From a virus, in the IMG/VR virus record IMGVR_UViG_3300022848_001121, positions 1 through 31,323 of that record: DNA of 31,323 nucleotides. The stretch is one strand, 5' to 3'. Positions 24,528-30,156 of the stretch are shown one piece after another. How positions within the stretch are numbered: position 1 is the first letter of the stretch; the number at the start of each line of letters is the position of its first letter. The position numbers and the translations under genes were made by a program. Below the pieces are notes generated by a model. It was not told the DNA's origin. It saw only the letters and a list, made by a program, of their open reading frames with translations, and ran no database searches.

Positions 24528-24730
24528 GGATTCACCTCCGCTGCCGCTTCATCGACCCTGCGTTGGATACGCTTCTGTAGTCCCGCCGCGTCGTACCACG
24601 AGAGATTGAGAGCTGGATCGGATGCCATGCGACCAATCGAACGACGCACCTCATCAACCTGCTCATCAGTGTAGATAAAGACGTACCGATGTTCGTCTTT
24701 GACCAGCGTTAGGATGCTGAACCCGTTCAT
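24524..24730 (-). CDS. Small hypothetical protein
   Basis: 68 residues from the ATG at 24730, which overlaps the upstream stop; a GTG at 24739 is the alternative. It has a beta hairpin, 'FSILTLVKDEHRYVFIYTDE', followed by an amphipathic helix 'QVDEVRRSIGRMASD' and a second helix 'YDAAGLQKRIQRRVDEAAAE'. This arrangement occurs in short phage proteins of unknown role. It is translationally coupled at both ends. Confidence 0.5.
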   Translation of the reverse strand: MNGFSILTLVKDEHRYVFIYTDEQVDEVRRSIGRMASDPALNLSWYDAAGLQKRIQRRVDEAAAEVNP

Positions 24731-25488
24731 GTCGCACACCCTTGCTCATCGCTCGGCGGATCGGGGTACTTGGTCACGCGGTAGGGTTCGTCCGCGAACT
24801 CATGAACGAAATTTTCATTCCCGCCGTTTTTTTGCCAAACCGCATTGGAAGTGGTTTTATTGCGAAGAGCGTCGGCGGTCGATCGCATTTGATGTGCGAC
24901 CATAGCCACAACCTTCGCAGTCACGTTGCTTCCCCTGACGTCAATCTCAGTCCCGACCGGCAGTAGGTAATTGTTCCCGCGACCAGGTCCAGCCATCCAT
25001 TCACCGATCTCCGGTAGTTCTTCATACCACGGGTAATAATTAGGTGGCCCGTCGACAAACTGGTAGCCGTTTTTGCAGCGAACCCAACGGCCCGCCTTTG
25101 GCTCGACGCGACGACGGTAGTGCGAGTCCTTTAAGTAGTCCGTGTCGCAAGGGTACATTCTCCCGGCCCAATCTTTAGAGATGGGTCGCCAAATCTCATC
25201 GCCTTGCTGGGGCGTGTCGGTTGCTTGGTCGATCAATCGCCAACCTTCACCTGGATCGGGTATCCGACGTTTATCCACCCCTTCCTTTTCATTCACCAAA
25301 AACGGTTCAACGCCATTCACCGGAAAACGAACGCCCTCCGCCATCAGGTCAAGGAACTCGTTGATCCATATACCCGGCACAGTTTTGCCAGCGATCTTAT
25401 ACAGTCGCATGGCCGCTAACAGTTCTTTCCGTCGGTGCTCGAGCCAAATGTGCCTTGGCATCAGTCCCAGCGGTGCATTGTTACTCAT
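24727..25488 (-). CDS. Conserved hypothetical phage protein
   Basis: 253 residues, ATGA overlap at its start and stop. An N-terminal helical region (20-55) is followed by 'GEGWRLIDQATDTPQQGDEI', then Trp and 'YLKDSHYRRRV'. This is a fold repeatedly used in phage early proteins ('GyrlL..gE.iq.GDe.w....W.......yRR'). The second half has 'GRWVRCKNGYQFVDGPPNYYPWY' and a 'GTEIDVRGSNVTAKVVAMV' strand pair. No enzymatic motif is seen. Being in the nucleotide/replication block, it may assist there, but function is unknown. Confidence 0.5.
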   Translation of the reverse strand: MSNNAPLGLMPRHIWLEHRRKELLAAMRLYKIAGKTVPGIWINEFLDLMAEGVRFPVNGVEPFLVNEKEGVDKRRIPDPGEGWRLIDQATDTPQQGDEIWRPISKDWAGRMYPCDTDYLKDSHYRRRVEPKAGRWVRCKNGYQFVDGPPNYYPWYEELPEIGEWMAGPGRGNNYLLPVGTEIDVRGSNVTAKVVAMVAHQMRSTADALRNKTTSNAVWQKNGGNENFVHEFADEPYRVTKYPDPPSDEQGCAT

Positions 25489-25724
25489 TTCGCTTTCTTC
25501 CTTTTTGAAACACGGATATTCTCACCTTCGACTGGGTACGCCACTCGTGCCCAATACCTCATCTTTTCCATCTTCATACCTGACCCGTTGCTGTAGAGTC
25601 GCGGGCCGTTGCGCCGGACGACTGTGAAGTAACCGCCGTCGCGAAGGGTGGCGAGAACGTGCTCCTTGTCAGGAGGCAATTCGTCTTCGATTAACACCCA
25701 CTCGATCGTTGATGACTTGCTCAT
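25485..25724 (-). CDS. DUF551-like small protein
   Basis: 79 residues. The start 'IEWVLIEDELPPDKEHVLAT' followed by a hydrophobic strand and an aromatic 'MRYWARV' is the pattern of DUF551-type phage proteins, which typically begin W-x-x-x-x-D-x-L-P and end with a W motif. The C-terminus is basic (RVSKRKKAK). The stop overlaps the next start as ATGA. Function is unknown; the family is widespread in phage early operons. Confidence 0.5.
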   Translation of the reverse strand: MSKSSTIEWVLIEDELPPDKEHVLATLRDGGYFTVVRRNGPRLYSNGSGMKMEKMRYWARVAYPVEGENIRVSKRKKAK

Positions 25725-25726
25725 GA

Positions 25727-26290
25727 TTAGAATTTCTTCCCGCCATCGGCCAACCGATGCTCTGCCTTGTGGTCGGCACGCTGCGCATTGAACGCCATCT
25801 TCTCCCGGTAGGCTCCTTCCAGATCCAATCCGTGACCGCCGCAGTAATCCAGAATGCGAATCACCGCGTCGGCCATCTCGACCTCTTCCATCTTGCGGTG
25901 CGGGAGCTTGTCATCCATCAAGTCTTTGCGAGCTCCTTCCATCGCCTCGGCGATCTCGCTGACGATCAACATCATCTGCTCGCCTCTGTTGCGTTCGATC
26001 CGCTCCCCGGTCTTGGGATCGTGCCACCATTTCAAGTTGGCTTCATGAGCCTCGGCCGCGTAGTCATTGAGAGTCATTCCCAGTTCTTCTTCCGATGCAA
26101 CGTCTACGACACACTGCTGGCAAACAAAGTCGTATCCATCCCCGTAATCGTGATAGGGCTTGATCCGCCGCATCTCGTCTTCGTATTGGCACCGACCGCA
26201 GTTTCGGCACGTCCTAATAGGTACGTCGCCGTCGATGTCGCTCGGCATACGACCGGGGCTTGCCAATCGTTTCTCTGGGATTGAATTCAT
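25727..26290 (-). CDS. MazG-like NTP pyrophosphohydrolase with N-terminal zinc ribbon
   Basis: 187 residues. Residues 28-60 contain Cys28, Cys31, Cys34, Cys57 and Cys60, likely a zinc ribbon. The C-terminal domain (100-170) has the all-alpha NTP pyrophosphatase signature: EIAE at 112-115 and EMAD at 138-141 supply the metal-binding acids, within 'LIVSEIAEAMEGARKDLMDD' and 'MADAVIRILDYCGGHGLDL', ending 'FNAQRADHK'. Such enzymes hydrolyse (d)NTPs and may lower alarmone or abnormal nucleotide levels during infection. The extra zinc ribbon is unusual and could tether it to nucleic acid or a partner. Confidence 0.75.
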   Translation of the reverse strand: MNSIPEKRLASPGRMPSDIDGDVPIRTCRNCGRCQYEDEMRRIKPYHDYGDGYDFVCQQCVVDVASEEELGMTLNDYAAEAHEANLKWWHDPKTGERIERNRGEQMMLIVSEIAEAMEGARKDLMDDKLPHRKMEEVEMADAVIRILDYCGGHGLDLEGAYREKMAFNAQRADHKAEHRLADGGKKF

Positions 26291-26312
26291 CCGTGTGTCC
26301 TTTCAATTGGGT

Positions 26313-26564
26313 CTAAAACAGGGAGGGTTGTTCCGACGAGCTTTCACCGCGATCGCGCCGGACGATCTGGACTCGCTCACCCGCAGCGATCACGTCGCCT
26401 GATTGGATGAGCGCGTCCAGGCCGTCCTGCCAATCAGACCGCTTGCCCTTGGGAGCATCGGGGCTAACCCGACAGATTCGCACCACTTCATTGAGAAGTG
26501 TTTCACGGTGAAGCGGTGCCGACTCGTGGGTCAGGTAATCAGCGAGGAATTGCTCGATGCTCAT
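26313..26564 (-). CDS. Small hypothetical protein, possible winged-helix fold
   Basis: 83 residues; the ATG overlaps the upstream stop as TAATG. The layout is helix ('MSIEQFLADYLTHE'), helix ('LHRETLLNEVVRIC'), helix ('SDWQDGLDALIQSGDVI'), then two strands ('VIAAGERVQIV'), a winged-helix outline with 'LDALIQSGDVIAAGERV' as the typical wing region. The C-terminus is disordered. A DNA-binding role is possible but not shown. Confidence 0.45.
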   Translation of the reverse strand: MSIEQFLADYLTHESAPLHRETLLNEVVRICRVSPDAPKGKRSDWQDGLDALIQSGDVIAAGERVQIVRRDRGESSSEQPSLF

Positions 26565-26824
26565 TAGCCGACGATGCTGTGGATGTCTGCCGATCCGAAC
26601 ACGAGCAACGTCCCATCTGGGAGCTGCGATTGTAGGCGTTCGCCGATCACCGGGATGGTGGCGATTTCCAGGTTGATCTTTCGTGGCCGGTCATCGCCGG
26701 GACGATCGTCCATGTCCTGAGCGATACGCTTGAGGGCTTGCTTCCTCGCCTCCCCAATCCGCCCGCCGTCCATCTCCGCGATAGCCGACAGTGTCAACTC
26801 TTCCATTCCGTAAACTTGTCCCAT
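26564..26824 (-). CDS. Small conserved phage protein
   Basis: 86 residues from the ATG at 26824, which has AGAGGA 8 nt upstream and is preferred over TTG 26845. An N-terminal helix ('EELTLSAIAEMDGGRIGEA') and a basic helix ('RKQALKRIAQDMDDRPGDD') are followed by two strands ('KINLEIATIPVIG', 'GTLLVFGS'). This type of short protein recurs next to recT/recE in phage recombination blocks. Function unknown. Confidence 0.5.
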   Translation of the reverse strand: MGQVYGMEELTLSAIAEMDGGRIGEARKQALKRIAQDMDDRPGDDRPRKINLEIATIPVIGERLQSQLPDGTLLVFGSADIHSIVG

Positions 26825-26881
26825 CACATCAGTCCTCTTTTCCAATTGGTTGAAGTAACATCCTCACCGCCACGCCGGCGG

Positions 26882-27850
26882 TTAATCCTTCTTGGCTAGC
26901 TCGTTGAGCAACTCGCCCAACTGCTTGCTTTCCGCCGGGCTCAAATCTTCATCGCCATCGAACTCGCCGCCGATCTCGATCAACGCGTCGTGACTCGATG
27001 CGGACAGGAGACGACGTTCGTACGATGCGAATGCTTCGCTCTTGCCGTCCGCTGATTCGGCGATCAGTGGCGATTCTTCTTGCATCTCTGTCGACAAGTC
27101 CAAACCGCTTCCCATGTCGCCGAGTTTGCGTCGTTGAATCCCGGTCGATCGGACGTGTCCTTCAAACACAACATCCTCGTCGTCCTTCTCAAACGCATCG
27201 CGAATCTCTGCCGACAATGGCAACCACTTGGACACACGACGGAACACCGTTTTTTTAGCCATTTCGCTCCAATCGGTTTTCCATGGCCCGTTGTTGCCAG
27301 ACTTGGACCGATTGCGGATTGCCTCAACGGCATCCTTGGACATGACCTCGCACTTGGGTTCGCGGTCCTTCATTCGGACTTCGCAATACACCGCGATCAC
27401 ATCACCCTCGCTTTCCGGCTTGTCCTCGTCCCGTCGCAAATACCACGGGACATGATCGGCCACGATGCCTTTGCTGTACTCAAACAGGTCGCCTTCATGG
27501 ACAACGTCGGCATGGATCGACGACACAACACCGGATCGGTACGCCAGTTCCACCAATCCCTTGTAGTCAATGATGAGCTGGCAAGTGGTTCCATAGGGAA
27601 TCAAGTGCGCCCTGCGACCATCGGGCTCGAGTCCCCATTGGCTCAAGCTCATCATCGCCTCGAAGAACGAAGCCTGAGAACACTGGGCCAGTTTGGGAGT
27701 GCGGGTCAGTGCCGTAATAGCAACCCGCACCATCCGCTCGGGCGTCATGTGGTCAGGGAGTATCTTGGCGATCTCGTTCTTAAAATGTTCACCCGAAAGA
27801 TGATCGCGAATCGTTGGGGCGGACTTCGCAATTTGTTTGTCTTGACTCAT
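26882..27850 (-). CDS. recT: RecT-family single-strand annealing protein
   Basis: 322 residues, within the RecT range. The diagnostic features are present: 'PERMVRVAITALTRTPKLAQ' with 'CSQASFFEAMMSLSQWGLEP' in the first 85 residues, then 'AHLIPYGTTCQLIIDYKGLV' (80-100), 'LVELAYRSGVVSSIHADVV', and the later 'WKTDWSEMAKKTVFRRVSKW'. The acidic C-terminal tail (about 250-322) matches the regulatory tails of many annealing proteins. It pairs single-stranded DNA produced by the RecE-like exonuclease encoded just upstream. It works in homologous recombination and possibly in replication-coupled repair of phage DNA. Confidence 0.9.
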   Translation of the reverse strand: MSQDKQIAKSAPTIRDHLSGEHFKNEIAKILPDHMTPERMVRVAITALTRTPKLAQCSQASFFEAMMSLSQWGLEPDGRRAHLIPYGTTCQLIIDYKGLVELAYRSGVVSSIHADVVHEGDLFEYSKGIVADHVPWYLRRDEDKPESEGDVIAVYCEVRMKDREPKCEVMSKDAVEAIRNRSKSGNNGPWKTDWSEMAKKTVFRRVSKWLPLSAEIRDAFEKDDEDVVFEGHVRSTGIQRRKLGDMGSGLDLSTEMQEESPLIAESADGKSEAFASYERRLLSASSHDALIEIGGEFDGDEDLSPAESKQLGELLNELAKKD

Positions 27851-27899
27851 ATCAATTTGATTTCTGTGGAAAGGAAGATTAGTTCGTCTTAGGTCGGAT

Positions 27900-28907
27900 T
27901 CAGCTTGCCTCCCATTCTTTCTTGTAGTTCAGGTAATTCGGCATTGGCAGCGACAACACATCTCCGTAATGTTCGTGCTTCCAGATACCGCTCGACTCGC
28001 ATCGACGCAGACCACGGAACGCCTTCTCGATCTCTTCGACCGCTTGATCGATCCAAGCCGGTTCCAATTCGTAGACCTCCACGCGATAAGGTTTCTTTTT
28101 CTCAACGCAGACGAAGTGAAACGGAACCTCGCGACCCAGCAACGCGTTGACCATGCTGCCGTACAAGACTCGTTGCCGGGCATACCCGAAGTCGGCGACC
28201 GCGTTGGCAAACCCTTTCGGTGATGCACTCCGCACGGTCTTCAAGTCGGCAACGAAACCGCCCATCGCCGTCTCGCTATATCGATCCAACTTGCATCGCG
28301 TCAGAATGCCGGTGCCCGCGTGCTCGCCGATCAACGGAACCTCGCTTTCACCTTCACCGAACAGCAGACGATTGGCCGAGTCGTGAGCACGCAAGGCGTC
28401 CTCCATGTCACGAAGCTGATCGTACGTCTCGTTCGACGTGACAACCTGGCCCTCGGGAACAACGACCGACGATCGAACCTTTTGCTCGAGCTGATCGAAC
28501 TCCTCGCTTTTCATCAACACGCTGCCCTTATGCAACTTGGCCCAATCCGTGTAAGGCTTGCCACGGCAATAACCTTGCTCGTTCAACACATGATCGGGAA
28601 TCCGAGTCGCGATCCGAAACTTCGAGGCGATCTTCAAATACTCATTACGCGAAACCCCGGTCACTTCGGGATCCAGCACGGTCGACGTTTGCAGCCCACC
28701 CTCGAGCGTCATCTCATGAAGGGCGGTGCCGAGCAATCTATCCGGCGTATCGCCACTGGGTTCGATCAGACCCGTGTTGTAAAGACCGTCGTACAGAGCC
28801 GGGTCATCGAGGAACCTGCTCATCTTCGAGTTACTGACGCCTGGCCCAGCGTGATACTCTTCGTTGGTGCCAGCATCAAAACGTTCAATAGCGGTGAACT
28901 GAATCAC
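27900..28907 (-). CDS. RecE-like PD-(D/E)xK exonuclease
   Basis: 335 residues; the GTG start overlaps the csrA stop as GTGA. The nuclease core is clear: His64 in 'LLGTALHEMTLEG', Asp208 in the CKLDRY strand, Asp221-x-Lys223 in 'FVADLKTV', and Gln245 with Tyr in 'YARQRVLYG'. These match the exonuclease VIII C-terminal domain (DUF3799). Full-length E. coli RecE is much longer; only the catalytic domain is present here, as in most phages. It would degrade 5' strands to provide ssDNA for the RecT protein encoded downstream. Confidence 0.85.
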   Translation of the reverse strand: MIQFTAIERFDAGTNEEYHAGPGVSNSKMSRFLDDPALYDGLYNTGLIEPSGDTPDRLLGTALHEMTLEGGLQTSTVLDPEVTGVSRNEYLKIASKFRIATRIPDHVLNEQGYCRGKPYTDWAKLHKGSVLMKSEEFDQLEQKVRSSVVVPEGQVVTSNETYDQLRDMEDALRAHDSANRLLFGEGESEVPLIGEHAGTGILTRCKLDRYSETAMGGFVADLKTVRSASPKGFANAVADFGYARQRVLYGSMVNALLGREVPFHFVCVEKKKPYRVEVYELEPAWIDQAVEEIEKAFRGLRRCESSGIWKHEHYGDVLSLPMPNYLNYKKEWEAS

Positions 28908-29083
28908 TTATCATTACTTTCATTCTTGGGTTGGGTTTGAATAATGTCATCCCGATGGATGTCGATGGTCCGATCCGCGTCGATACCGATACGAACCTTG
29001 TCGCCACGAATGTCAACGACAACGACCTTGATGTCCTTGCCAATCATGATGGCTTCACCAATGCGTCTACTAAGAACCAACAC
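28904..29083 (-). CDS. csrA: CsrA-like RNA-binding regulator
   Basis: 59 residues from GTG 29083, which has AAAGGGAG about 6 nt upstream. A longer frame to 29233 would translate through the tRNA and is rejected. The protein begins MLVLSRRIGEAIMIG, keeps Arg6 and Arg7, the 'VRIGIDA' strand and the 'IHRDDI' helix start with Arg44, all key for RNA binding. CsrA dimers bind ANGGA motifs over ribosome sites and block or stabilise mRNA. The stop overlaps the recE start (GTGA), so the two are coupled. It may regulate the phage operon or redirect host carbon metabolism. Confidence 0.85.
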   Translation of the reverse strand: MLVLSRRIGEAIMIGKDIKVVVVDIRGDKVRIGIDADRTIDIHRDDIIQTQPKNESNDK

Positions 29084-29126
29084 GCCACACTCCCTTTGGT
29101 GTTGAAGAACAGGACTTTCAAAACAT

Positions 29127-29211
29127 TCGAGGCGATCGGAATCGAACCGACGCACGCCACCTTTCCGCAAACGCTTCTTAAATGGCCGCTCTACCAGTGA
29201 GCTACGCCTCG
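29127..29211 (-). tRNA. tRNA-like gene with a 21-nt anticodon loop
   Basis: An 85-nt cloverleaf: acceptor CGAGGCG/CGCCUCG (7 perfect pairs, discriminator A), D-arm GCUC/GAGC with loop ACUGGUA, anticodon stem GCCAU/GUGGC (5 pairs, last one U-G), variable region GUGC, T-arm GUCGG/CCGAU with loop UUCGAUU. Apart from the anticodon loop it is a normal 71-nt class I tRNA. The loop has 21 nt (29161-29181) where 7 are expected, an excess of 14. The anticodon cannot be assigned: reading from U33 gives AAG, and deleting the first 14 after UU gives GAA. CCA is not encoded. It might be an intron-bearing tRNA, a decoy or a decayed gene. Confidence 0.65.
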
Positions 29212-29220
29212 ATGGGTCAC

Positions 29221-29281
29221 AATGGGGTGGCAAATCCCCGGTTCCTACCTTTCGGTAACGTCGCTTGCTTCACCACGACGC
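29221..29281 (-). other. Possible structured RNA between the 90-residue gene and the tRNA
   Basis: Read on the minus strand, three small hairpins follow one another: CGTCG/CGACG (29276-29280 with 29259-29263), a UACC-GAAA-GGUA tetraloop stem (29246-29257), and GGGG/CCCC around ATTTGCCA (29224-29239). The GAAA loop is of the stable GNRA class. The region has no credible ORF. It may be a processing leader for the tRNA or another decayed tRNA-like gene. Confidence 0.3.
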
Positions 29282-29320
29282 GCCGCCATGCCTATCTACA
29301 AATCCTTGATTGGTTCGACC

Positions 29321-29593
29321 TCAGCTAGACAGTGGGATCAGGACTTCAAAGGTGGGGACGCATTCGACCTTGCTGACCTTCAGACCGTAGAGACTGTCGA
29401 GTTCCATCACCAAGTTGCCGGTGCGAATCTTGTCTCCGTGCTTAAAAGCGACGTTATGTCCCTTGAGCGTTTCCTTGATGGCGTCGCAAACAATCTTGCG
29501 TCGCTTCATCGCATCGTCCTGGGTCTTGTCGATCGAGGCGATCTCGTTGAGGGCTTCATCCAACATCAACGATTCATTATCACGAACATTCAT
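29321..29593 (-). CDS. Small hypothetical protein, first gene of the early operon
   Basis: 90 residues from the ATG at 29593, preceded by GAAAGGA with a 5-nt spacer. The first 70 residues are helical and charged ('ESLMLDEALNEIASIDKTQ', 'AMKRRKIVCDAIKETLKG'), then a strand-rich end ('GNLVMELDSLYGLKVSKV'). The ribosome site contains AAGGA, an A-N-GGA motif of the type recognised by CsrA, which is encoded two genes downstream. No family is recognised. Confidence 0.5.
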   Translation of the reverse strand: MNVRDNESLMLDEALNEIASIDKTQDDAMKRRKIVCDAIKETLKGHNVAFKHGDKIRTGNLVMELDSLYGLKVSKVECVPTFEVLIPLSS

Positions 29594-29611
29594 CTCATTC
29601 CTTTCGAGCAC

Positions 29612-29659
29612 AAAAAAACCCCGGTTCGTTCTGGAGTGTGCGGCCGAAACGAAACGGGG
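29612..29659 (-). terminator. Rho-independent terminator upstream of the early operon
   Basis: On the minus strand CCCCGTTTCGTT (29659-29648) pairs with AACGAACCGGGG (29630-29619), 11 of 12 positions, with a 17-nt loop, followed at once by a run of T (29618-29612). This is a textbook intrinsic terminator. It lies 19 nt before the first start codon of the early operon. It could end integrase-side transcripts or act as a leader terminator needing antitermination. Confidence 0.8.
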
Positions 29660-29884
29660 TAGGCCGAAGCCTTCAAAAGTTGAGTTGTCGACCGCACGAG
29701 TGGAAGATTAAGCGAGCGGCTGCGTGATTCCAGATCGGTGACCACGGACAATCACCGGCACCCGGCTAGCCAAGGATGGCGACGGCGCACCGAGGCTGAC
29801 CGCAGGTAAAAGTTTCGGATTTCTTTGCAAACCGACAAATATCCATTTCCCCCGACTCAGGTGTCTCGATCCCCATCCATGTCG

Positions 29885-29907
29885 TGGTCACCAAATTGGT
29901 CACCAAA
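29885..29907 (+). repeat. Tandem 11-bp repeats, left integrase arm-type site
   Basis: Two copies of TGGTCACCAAA (29885-29895 and 29897-29907) separated by one T. The same pair, with C as separator, occurs at 30134-30156, on the other side of the tRNA-derived core. Each unit contains the near-palindrome TTGGTCACCAA/GGTCACC. Paired direct repeats flanking a core are typical of arm sites bound by the N-terminal domain of tyrosine integrases. The surrounding gene-less segment 29660-30055 shows no other convincing signal. Confidence 0.6.
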
Positions 29908-30055
29908 CGGCGTGCGAACCAACGCTCACGCCACGAAACGCAGGAATCCCCTTGCCTCCTATACGCAAAACAGCCCACGCGAATCAGGTTCACGAAGGCT
30001 GAGAGACGGCTAGCGTAAGACAAAGGGATTTAGGATCCAGTTCCTTTACTGGAGT

Positions 30056-30080
30056 GCAGGTTCGATTCCTGTCAGCCCTA
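30056..30080 (+). other. attP-like core: T-arm and 3' acceptor strand of a tRNA gene
   Basis: GCAGG-TTCGATT-CCTGT is a full T-arm, followed by CAGCCCT and discriminator A. This is the 3' end of a tRNA whose acceptor 5' strand (AGGGCTG) is absent upstream. A hairpin CCAGT/ACTGG at 30037-30052 partly mimics an anticodon stem but has a 6- or 8-nt loop, so the match to a host gene probably starts near the T-arm. Many temperate phages carry such tRNA 3' ends as their attachment core. It lies 77 nt before the integrase stop and between the two arm repeats. Confidence 0.65.
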
Positions 30081-30133
30081 CTTATAAGAAATGTTTCACT
30101 TTTCAAAACCAATCAAAGTCAGGAAGACTCCCG

Positions 30134-30156
30134 TGGTCACCAAACTGGTCACCAAA
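30134..30156 (+). repeat. Tandem 11-bp repeats, right integrase arm-type site
   Basis: TGGTCACCAAA at 30134-30144 and 30146-30156, separated by C. The second copy ends one base before the stop codon of the integrase gene on the opposite strand. With the matching pair at 29885-29907 it brackets the tRNA-derived core. Confidence 0.6.

Noticed and set aside
27080-27892. 270-residue plus-strand ORF opposite recT
   Set aside because: It is the complement of a clear RecT gene and has shadow-like His/Arg/Leu composition.
29127-29211. A class II (Leu/Ser) tRNA with a long variable arm, suggested by the 85-nt length
   Set aside because: The D-arm is class I, no 7-nt anticodon loop pairs in the class II register, while the GCCAU/GUGGC stem pairs with a normal 4-nt variable region.
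29084-29233. N-terminal extension of csrA in the same reading frame
   Set aside because: It translates straight through the tRNA-like gene and CsrA proteins start at MLxLxR; the GTG at 29083 has a good ribosome site.
29766-30023. 85-residue minus-strand ORF across the left arm repeats
   Set aside because: Composition is erratic and it translates the repeat DNA (LVTNLVTT); no ribosome site is convincing.
30001-30080. A complete tRNA or tmRNA gene at the attP-like site
   Set aside because: No acceptor 5' strand or D-arm fits upstream, and the putative anticodon hairpin has a 6- or 8-nt loop; only the 3' end is tRNA-like and there is no CCA.
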